Shown here one piece after another: positions 56,114 through 64,000 of a stretch of DNA of 64,000 bases; within the stretch, counting starts at the first letter, position 1, and each line of letters opens with the position of its first letter. Made by a program: the position numbers and the translations under genes. Source of the DNA: Sympetrum striolatum. Lineage: Eukaryota; Arthropoda; Insecta; Odonata; Libellulidae. The notes beneath the pieces were generated by a model. The model searched no databases. It saw only the letters and a list, made by a program, of their open reading frames with translations, and was not told the DNA's origin. Location: assembly GCA_947579665.1 (NCBI GenBank), contig CANPUZ010000047.1, positions 310,001 through 374,000 of the forward strand. The letters are read 5' to 3'.

Positions 56114-56310
56114 GAAGCAAAGTTTACGTGTATTCCTTATGGAAATCTATACGAGTGATCTCGGTTCGAACCTAGGAATAATATCCATAAAAAATGCAAC
56201 AGAAATTCCTTCCTAATCCCAGAGAATGCAATGTTTGAAGCGAATCGGGAAAACGGCGTGGACTCCAATCGAAGACAAACACACAAATACGAAACCACAG
56301 AATTTCTGCT
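56105..56310 (-). repeat. D1 head-end fragment
   Basis: CGTGTATTCCTTATGGAAAT, GATCTCGGTTCGAACCTAGG (about 56157), and the end block CAGAATTTCTGCTTATA. It abuts the LTR, so the gypsy may have inserted in or beside a D1 copy. Confidence 0.7.
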
Positions 56311-56744
56311 TATAGATCGTCCATACTGAAAATGGTGATATTTGTTTGGGCAGATAATTTCAATTTACTACTGTTTTATTACGGAACGATTTTGGCGACA
56401 AGAATTAAAAATAATACGATGTTGTCATAGCAACCAAGCTAAGGACCACCGTCGTCATTAAATTTTTTGCGGGACCTTTTTTACGCTTGTCATATGTATC
56501 TATTTATTTATTGAACGCAATCAGGAGGCCATGCGAAAGTGTGCTATTGCATGTTTAAATAGCAATTTATGAGTTACTTGACAAAATCAAATTCGAACAG
56601 GGTAAATGAGAATAAAGTAGTAAAAACAGACAAATAAATGACAATTTTTAAAACATCAACAAACAGTCCAAAGTGAAATATAAAAAACCAGTCTTAAAAG
56701 AAATCAGCTCCAATCGAAAAATTGCTGTTGGCTTATATCTCAAG
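56311..56744. other. AT-rich spacer
   Basis: A-rich low-complexity text in the second half. Nothing recognised. Confidence 0.3.
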
Positions 56745-57130
56745 AATGTGCTGAGTGCGCTTAGTTTGTGATGAGTCCGCTCAGTATATGATGATGAGTT
56801 TGCTATGTGTCTGCTTTTAGCGCTTAACGTATGTTGAATCCGCTTAGTGCACGCTGAGTTTGCTTAATTTATGATAAGTTCGTCACATACTTAGCTAGTG
56901 ATATGACCACTTACTAAGCATACTCATCACTTACTAAGCACACTCATCACTTGCTAAGCATACTAATCACTCGCTAAGCACATTAATAATTTAATAAGCG
57001 TACTCATCACTTACTAATTAAACTCATTACGTACTAAGCGCACTAATCACTTTCTAAGCGTACTCATCACTTATTAAGCATAGTAATCGGATTCTAAGCG
57101 AAATTACTAAGCACAATCGTCACTTATGTA
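56745..57130. repeat. CGCTTAG-family minisatellite with internal orientation switch
   Basis: Plus-orientation monomers (GAGTGCGCTTAGTTTGTGAT) fill 56745-56885. After about 56890 the array continues in minus orientation (CTTACTAAGCATACTCATCA), so the two halves face each other without a spacer. Confidence 0.85.
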
Positions 57131-57590
57131 ACATCGAATTGGGATTACCAACGAATCGTCTCTCTTAATAAATGTAGAAAATCCCAAATACGTGAAAAAA
57201 GTCCGATAGGACCAAGAATTGAACCCGGGTCTCCCAAATATCGGTCCAACGCCCACAAAGTCTCCTTAATAGCGTGAGAGAATGCTCTGACGGGATAGCT
57301 CAACGAAAAGAGCACCTGACCGGCAATGGGGAAACTTATTTCATGTCTACTCTTAATTAGGGATTTTTCCTGCCCCATGCACGACATTCCGTGCAAAATC
57401 ACCTAATTTCCTTGTTTACTGATCAAAAGTTCAATTTTATCGATTGCAGACTTTTATATTTGTTTAATTTAATACATCTCAAACGACATCTGTCGGAAAT
57501 TAACAAATCACGATTAAAATACTTTTCCAAGAACGCGAAAATGTGGGCCAAAAAAATCAGCTTTCGAAGGTTTAAATGAGACTTACGATT
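57131..57590. other. Spacer with two opposed tRNA-like heads
   Basis: Minus strand 57265-57190 reads GGGAGACCCGGGTTCAATTC, like the tRNA-like sequence at 13805. Plus strand 57285-57335 reads GGGATAGCTCAACGAAAAGA then GCACCTGACCGGCAAT, a tRNA 5' half. These are probably two SINE fragments. Confidence 0.5.
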
Positions 57591-57700
57591 GTCGTGACAC
57601 TTCTCGCTGTCTTGACATCTACTACTGTCATGACACTTATTACTGCCGCGATACTTATTTATGTCACTTATTATTGTCATGACACGACGAATGATGACAC
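57590..57700 (+). repeat. Short tandem repeat with TGTCATGACACTTATTA units
   Basis: About five imperfect units of about 18-20 bp. The core GTCATGAC is palindromic. Read on the minus strand it gives a repetitive KCHD-type peptide in an open frame, taken as incidental. Confidence 0.65.
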
Positions 57701-57774
57701 TATTTAATGCGTAGAAATATCCACAATTCAAGTAATTTACAGTAAGCAAGCTTCATTCCAACTGGAGATTTTAA

Positions 57775-58075
57775 TTACAAATAATGGTCGTACGAAATCG
57801 AGATGAACACCAAAAGAAAGGAAATTGAATAAAGATTCTTATTTCGGTCGTGGAATATTAGAGTCTAAATAGAGGGAATTATGACGACAATGACGAAACA
57901 TTTGCGAAATGTTGCGGCTGTAAGCAACTCGTCCTGTGGCGTTATTAACTTTTATCGTTTTGAATACCAAAAATCGAGATTTTGGTGAAAAAAGACGACA
58001 AACTTTAATTATTTTGCGGTCATAAACAACCAGTTCCCCTGACGACTAAAGCAATTGTTGACCTACGAGTAAATG
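57775..58075 (+). repeat. D1 dispersed repeat with doubled tail
   Basis: Core ATGAACACCAAAAGAAAGGA near 57803. A first tail ends near 57935 and a second tail with CCCCTGACGACTAAAG is at about 58037. Confidence 0.7.
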
Positions 58076-58704
58076 GGTAACATCACAATAAATTTCCCGG
58101 CATAAGAACATTCCCGTAAAAGGAAATCAAAACCAAACTCATCGAACATCAACGACCTATTCTCAAGCCACTTTCCTCCATCTTGAGGTCCCGGGTTCAA
58201 TTACCCGTGATTAATTCAAATAAGTGCCCTTTTGCACGTGCCGGTCGAAGCATGAAAAAATTATCGATGTTTTTAGTTATCGTGGATGTCGGGAGATGGC
58301 GCCCCCTCCGTGTATTTCTTTTCCAATGGATGCATTTTCCCCGACCAGCCAAGCGTGACTTTTTATGCCCCCTTAAGATGTATTAGCGCGGATTTACCAC
58401 AAGAAGTCTCTTACGTCCAAGACGACGACTGTGTTTAGTCTTTCGCCATTGATACGTTATGCAAATGTTTTCCCATTCAATTGAATTGTTTTGACTTTTT
58501 TGTTCGGTACCAACAAGTGGTAGAAACGAAAGAAAAAAAAACAACGCTTTTGACCTGACTAGTGGATTCTGCAGTCAAAAATGGCGGAATTAATATTAAA
58601 TTTGGTTTCAAAACAACATTAAATAATCCCAATTCGATATTTAATTATTCTTGTAGGTTAATTTTGATGCATTTATTTAATAAAAAAATAAATGTACTTC
58701 TTTC
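58076..58704. other. Spacer
   Basis: A T-arm-like GGTCCCGGGTTCAATTACCC lies at about 58187-58206. No gene recognised. Confidence 0.35.
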
Positions 58705-59100
58705 TCGTATATTCGTACGATAGTTCAACAATCACCTTTGGTTGTCAGGAAATTGTTTACGCCCTCAAATTCACGAAAATTTGTAATAATAATAATAAAA
58801 ATCTTTGGTGATATGCGATCATAAGTTTGTACCCATATAATGAAGTATTTATGTCATTGAAGATACACGATTTTCTGGTGCCTTTAGTTCTTAATTGATT
58901 CTCTTGTTGATTGATGAATTGAGATTTTTACATGGGAGACAGAGCATTGCATATTGATATCTGTGCAGAGTATCCTTGGTTCGACTCTGGACGACTCGAA
59001 TCGTCTCTCTCATAAGAAATGCAAGTTCGTTTTGATCGATTGCAGACATTTTTTATTTAATTAAATTAAATCAGAAATGGTGGACTGTGGAGAAATGGAA
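58705..59100. repeat. Two D1 fragments in opposite orientation
   Basis: Minus-orientation tail at 58705-58775 (AACAATCACCTTTGGTTGTC). Plus-orientation head at 58965-59090 (ATCCTTGGTTCGACTCTGGA then GATCGATTGCAGACATTTTT). Confidence 0.6.
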
Positions 59101-59744
59101 ACGCTTTTTCCCTCCACTTTCTCGGTGAGATAGGCTCGCCACAAAACAGGGAATTCTACATAGACAATGGTAGTTATTTTTCGCTGTAAAACTTATCAAA
59201 TTCGTCAACAGTGCGTGTATGTGGTGCTTACGGCAATTTTAAATTTCTCGTATGCCGTTAAATAACGAAAATAGCAGAGTTTTCTTTATCAACAATTTTT
59301 GGGTAGTAAATAAATAGTGAAGAGGTTTTGCTTCAGAATATGCATTTATAAGAGATTAATCTTGCATTTTATTAAGTCTCATAACTTGAGAAGTGTTTGA
59401 AAAATTAGCGTTCAAAATGACCGTTTTCTGAGCGCCAAAAACCGTGCTTTTTCATACAAAGCCAAATATAAAATTTGTTGATAAGGTAAATAATCGCTGA
59501 TGGTATTCGCAAAACGTAGAAATAAATTTATTTCATTTTCAGTCTATTTCAATGAAATCGATGAATAAGTTACTGAGATGAGACACTTCAAACTCGAGTA
59601 TCTGGACTTTTTGCATGGACAGTAGATGAAGTGCCAGTTAATTGAAATCAAGGAACCCAGGCTAAACTACGTATAATGTCACTCGTTAATGCCATAATAA
59701 TATTTGAAACTCATTCCCCGTGTGTTGTTATGGCAAGACGCATG
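59101..59744. other. AT-rich spacer
   Basis: Nothing recognised. Confidence 0.3.
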
Positions 59745-60045
59745 AGCTCGGATTCAACAATCGCCTTGGTCGCCAGGGGGGACGGGTTGTTTACAGATTC
59801 AATATGTTAGGCAAGTTTCATCTATTTCGTCCAATTACTCGTTATTTCAGATCTAAAAGTGTATTCCACGACCAAAATAAGAATCTTTGTTCAATTTCCT
59901 TTCTTTTGTGTTCATCTCGATTTCGCACGACCATTATTTCCTATTTAAATTCGTAAAAGAAGTAGAACCTGCAAAATGTAAGAACGAACTTCAACGTGCA
60001 TTTATCATCCATATGTTATTTCTCCTCGGGATTCGAACGGGGGAC
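59745..60045 (-). repeat. D1 dispersed repeat
   Basis: Tail CGCCTTGGTCGCCAGGGGGG near 59762, core TTTCCTTTCTTTTGTGTTCA near 59894, head with GGGATTCGAACGGGGGAC near 60029. Confidence 0.75.
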
Positions 60046-60134
60046 TTTTAGACTAATAATAAGTAGCCTTTTTTCTGCCCGAGGAAGAAATTAATCAACG
60101 TCTAAAGGCAGAACCTAAAATGCTATCCCTGAAT

Positions 60135-60410
60135 TTTCAGTGTTATGAAAAAACATAAAAGTGGGCAATTTTCGTTTATTTAGTCTAAAAGCTGAAAATC
60201 TCGATTCTCGACACAATATTTCACTTCCAAAATACAAAAAATTCATTCAATTTCCTTTCTTTTGGTATTTGTCGTAATTTCAATGGAGCATTATTTCTCA
60301 TTGTAATCTTCAAATGAAATAATGCCTGTAAACTCTAAAAACGAGCTTTACGTGCATTTCTGATCTGAACGGTTCGACCCGTCTGGGTTCGAACTTGGGA
60401 CTTCTACGCA
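60135..60410 (-). repeat. D1 dispersed repeat
   Basis: Core TTTCCTTTCTTTTGGTATTT near 60250, head with TCTGGGTTCGAACTTGGGAC near 60381. In tandem with the preceding copy. Confidence 0.72.
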
Positions 60411-61058
60411 AAATCAAAGTAGCCTATCATCTGCCTAACAAACATATCGTTCAACCTGTAAAGTTTAAACCTTATTCTATCACTGGATGCCAAGCTATAG
60501 GAAAGAATACATACATACTATTACGGAGACAAAATGTTTGTTTCCTGCATAAGATTAAAATTTACTATAGTTGACATAATTTGGTTCGTATTGCAATTTC
60601 AATGCAAATGTTGCAATTTGGAAGCTTTTTGTTTCCATCTCTTAGAGCAATTACACAGGCCTGCGAAATCGGGGTATTTAAAAAAAACAAGACCAAGAAA
60701 ATGTGTTTCTAGTGTATTTTGAGGCGCTGATTTCAAAAATAGCCTTTATTTTCTTGTATCACGTAAGGATTTTTTAAGGTTTCAATGTTTATGTTTGTAA
60801 TATTATTCACTATTTAGAAATTGTAGTAAAATTAATTTTCAGCTTAATAACAATCTTAAACATTCAGATTTCTTTACATAATACATTATCTTTTTGTTGT
60901 TATTGCTTTTTGACAAAAAAAGAAATTTTTAAATGAAAAACAGGAAAGTAAAAGTGTGTAAAATCCCCTAAAATGCACAAAAAACGGATAAAACCTTTAA
61001 AAACATACTTAGACTAATGCTTTTACAGACTTAGAGCTTACAGACTTTCATTCACTTT
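60411..61058. other. AT-rich spacer
   Basis: Nothing recognised. A short plus-strand frame at 60534-60722 has no known domain. Confidence 0.3.
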
Positions 61059-62340
61059 TTACTCATTTACTGCTACTTTTTCCTTTAAAATTTTCCTTGC
61101 TGTTTGTTTTGTGTATTTACCTACGAAATCATCTCTGGTTAACATCCAACAGTAGTCTGCAAGTATATTTTAATTCCATCTTCCTTGGTATTTGCGATCC
61201 ATGTTTTTGACATACTGATGGAACCATTCGACTTGTTCTTCGCTCATTGCGCCTAAGTTGTTTGGAGAGAAGTCTAAGAGGGAATGTAGAAAATGTATTT
61301 TTACACTCATAGAACAACCTAACTTCTCTAGCATGTTTTCAACAATCGCCTCAAAATTAGGATCCTTGTGAGTGCCCAGGAATTTATTTATGACTTCCTT
61401 AAATGCAATCCAGACCGCCTTTTCACTCTGTGTCATGCTTCATTCGACATCTGTATCCTTTATGACCTTTCAGATATCTGGGCCAGTGAAAACATCTTCT
61501 TTCAGTTTGGCATCCGACAGCGTTGAAAACTTTTTGCAAAGGTACTTAAAACAGTTGCCATCCTTCGGTAGTGCCTTTAAAAATTGCTTCATCAATCCTA
61601 ACTTGATTTGCAAAGGAGGCAACAGCACGTATTTTGGATATGGTTAAACTGTTTCTGATCACATTTTTGGTCCCAGGATCAAGAACTTGTCTTTTTGGCA
61701 AATCTTTTCTAACCCATTGCTCAGCTCTGTCACGAATATCCCACTCACGTAGAAAACAAGATACTTAGTGTATCCTCCTTGTTGCCCAAGAAGCATTGAT
61801 ATAACTTTCATATCGCTACAAACAGTCCAGTCATGGTCTGCATATTTTACTTTGTTGAGAATTAGTAAAACATTTTCATAACGTTCTTTCAGATGCACAG
61901 AGCCATTGCACAGATTTGCACATATCACAGCCAATTGGTACAGATGCATATTGTCTTCCGTGATGAAGAAGGACAGCTTTAAGACTCCTTTTAGAAGAGT
62001 CTATGAGTAGCCTCCAATCTTTTTTATGATACGTGATTTTAAATTGGCCCATCAGTCCTGGAACGTCAGCACAGTAAACCAGGTCATCTTCTTCCTCAAA
62101 GTATTTCAAGAATTCTTTTTCGCGGTTCCTGTACCAGTAGAAAGAGACACCTTTGGATAATAAATTTTTTTCCTTCAACCTGGAACCAAACAATTCAGCT
62201 GCTTCTTTCGACAGATCTAGATCTCGCGTCAGATCATTGAGTTCCGACTTAGTGAAATGTTGAGGTGCATCGTTGGTACTCGTAATCTGATTCCTGGGTT
62301 TCGGCTGTTTCTGAATCCGAGGACGAAAGTGTCAGTTCTT
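61059..62340 (-). pseudogene. Pseudogene of an uncharacterised arthropod multi-copy protein family
   Basis: Fragments of one protein run along the minus strand in shifting frames: TKSELNDLTRDLDLSKEAAE (about 62260-62200), FGSRLKEKNLLSKGVSFYWY, DWRLLIDSSKRSLKAVLLHH, HLKERYENVLLILNKVKY, VISMLLGQQGGYTKY, VLLPPLQIKLGLMKQFLKAL, MSVKIHFLHSLLDFSPNNLG, EEQVEWFHQYVKNMDRKYQG and ADYCWMLTRDDF. In-frame stops (for example just after GRWN at about 61168) and several frameshifts show it is dead. I know this as a recurrent hypothetical protein in arthropod genomes, probably mobile-element borne, but I know no established function. Confidence 0.75.
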
Positions 62341-62894
62341 TTAGAGGAATAGGCACTGGAATGTCAGGTCCATGAGGCACCGGGCGTATGGCCGATGGAA
62401 TGATTTCCGGATACGAAATGTTTTTTCTATTTTTCTATTGTAACAACGGATTTCGCAGGAACAAAAATAAAAATCATCACGCTGGTTCGATGGCTCCCTT
62501 CATACAATTGGAATTCCAAATTTTAAGGCTTCTTTCTTTCCTCCAAACCAAAGTCCCAAATCATGAAGACATTGTAAACACACATTATGGGGTGCTCATG
62601 ATTTGTCTTGATCTCCTAGTTTGACACCAAAATATACTAAATATAGTTATTTGACGTGATTTGTAATATTTCTTTGTGCACCTTTGAGCATGTATTCGCC
62701 ATACAAATAGCAAAAGTCGTCAGGCAAATTTACTCAGCCCCTTGAAGCTATGCTATTCGTGTGTTGAACGCGAATTATTGTAATTGAAAATTACAAGAAA
62801 ACGTGATGTGATGGAATTTTTTCACTATTTTTTCTGAAATCAGCACATCAAAATACATAAGAATCAGTTTTTACTTTGCTTGTTTTTTTTCATC
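62341..62894. other. Spacer
   Basis: Nothing recognised. Confidence 0.3.
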
Positions 62895-63380
62895 GCAGGC
62901 CTGTGTTATCTATAATTTTAATCTGCGAAAGAAATAAATGCCTGAAACTCGAAAAACGAATTTTAGGTGCATTTATCACGGGAATGGTTTGACCATTCCG
63001 GAGTCGAACTGAGGACATTTAAGCAAATTAAAAGTAGTCTATTATCTCCCCAGTGGTGATTACTAACTTCGTGTAAAGTTTAAAGTTTGTTCTATTTCTG
63101 GAAGTCTATTTATACGAAAAAATGCACGAATTGGCAATAGTCGTTATTTTGCAAACTTTCTCGTAATTACGATTGGAAAACAATATTATACGATATAAAT
63201 AACAACTTTAGTTCTTTTTCCTTTCTTTTGGCGCTTGTCTCGACTTCGCAGGACAAATATCTCTAATTAAATTTAGCAAAAGAAACAAATCCCGCAAATG
63301 GTAAAAAAAGAACTTTTCTTGTGGGTTAGTTCAACTCGTCTGGAATCGAACGGAGTACCTTTAGGCCAATGCAAAGTAGC
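62895..63380 (-). repeat. Two tandem D1 copies, degenerate
   Basis: First: TGCATTTATCACGGGAATGG, then GGAGTCGAACTGAGGAC (about 62999). Second: core TTTCCTTTCTTTTGGCGCTT near 63221 and CTGGAATCGAACGGAGTACC near 63340. The two B-box-like motifs lie about 340 bp apart, twice the usual module spacing. Confidence 0.65.
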
Positions 63381-63869
63381 TGAATATCTACTCAATGAGC
63401 ATTTTTAACTGTGTTTAAAGTTTGAACTTAGTTCTACTTTTGGTTCTTGACTTATGGCTTTTGGTAATCTATTTCAGCTTGGGCTATTATTTCTTATGAG
63501 GTTGACAAAATATCGCCGATAATTCTCTTTTCTTAGTTTAAACGTGGATTGAAGAGCGTTTATTCCTTTGCTTGTCATTCCTCATCTCAATCCCCATTTC
63601 ATGAAAGCGTGTTTTCCTGAAGGGCGGATTAGTTCCTCCGCTCTCCGCCAGGGCGCTCTGACCGCTAATCGATACGACAAAAGTTTCGGCGAAGTTTAGC
63701 GAAAAGATACAGAGGGATCGATGGGAGATGTAAGAGTCTATGTCCAAAGACGGATTCCCGGTTGGTCCAGCATCTTGCGGATGCGGTGTAGTGATTTTGA
63801 AATCGGCATTTTTGTAACGAGAGAAAGATATTGCATAAGTATTAATTATTGACAATTTTACGGGGTTCG
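63381..63869. other. Spacer
   Basis: Mixed composition. A minus-strand frame at 63538-63855 has no recognisable domain. Confidence 0.3.
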
Positions 63870-64000
63870 AACATAGATTGCTTTGATAGAATTCTATAAG
63901 AAATACACGTAAAACTCATTTTAATCGCATGCAGTGTTTAGTTCTTTTGCAAAATTAAATTAGAAGAAATAGTCGCACATCAAAGAGACAAACACCGAAA
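63870..64000 (+). repeat. D1 dispersed repeat, cut by window edge
   Basis: GGGGTTCGAACATAGATTGC near 63861, head and the start of the core (GAGACAAACACCGAAA) at the last bases of the window. Confidence 0.65.

Noticed and set aside
55751..56158. 135-aa plus-strand frame
   Set aside because: It overlaps the gypsy LTR and a D1 fragment, with no recognisable content.
57423..57749. 108-aa minus-strand frame with repeated KCHD-type peptides
   Set aside because: The peptide repeat is simply the translation of a short DNA tandem repeat.

Overview
The window is repeat-dense, AT-rich nuclear DNA from a eukaryote, most likely an invertebrate animal and probably an arthropod. It carries an RTE-type LINE, a CR1-like LINE, two piggyBac elements, a Ty3/gypsy retrotransposon, a Transib-like DNA transposon and a broken multi-copy protein family of the kind seen in arthropod genomes. 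I see no host gene, rRNA or intact tRNA gene, and no bacterial-type operon. Species cannot be named from the sequence alone.

Layout. 1-2530: decayed RTE-clade LINE on the minus strand. 2574-4770: a 1,120-bp unit in two tandem copies, each with six regularly spaced tRNA B-box-like motifs (GGTTCGA on the minus strand). 5119-6704: broken piggyBac transposase. 7545-17916: dispersed short repeats, B-box modules and 20-bp CGCTTAG minisatellites. 17917-20713: apparently complete piggyBac element with terminal repeats and a three-exon transposase. 21067-21293: fold-back element. 22861-26520: 5'-truncated CR1-like LINE inserted into a CGCTTAG array. 26520-47430: the same minisatellite family in many arrays on both strands, mixed with copies of a roughly 0.55-kb dispersed repeat (called D1 here). 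48068-56113: minus-strand gypsy element lacking its 3' end, whose gag is split by a 3,373-bp Transib-like element with 735-bp inverted repeats. 56745-60410: more minisatellite and D1. 61059-62340: pseudogene of an uncharacterised arthropod multi-copy protein. 62895-64000: D1 copies.

The coding parts belong to independent mobile elements and do not form a pathway. Two layers of non-coding organisation stand out. First, B-box-like motifs recur every 148-176 bp in several separate arrays, some of them bounded by TA microsatellites. Second, one roughly 20-bp minisatellite family with core CGCTTAG occupies about a tenth of the window in more than 20 arrays and has higher-order 40-bp and 60-bp units. 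The most striking single element is the Transib-like one. Its ends begin CACAGTG, identical to the V(D)J recombination-signal heptamer, and its 5-bp target duplication is visible inside gag.

Coordinates of repeat copies were set by eye and may be off by tens of bases. Family names rest on recognised motifs, not on database searches.
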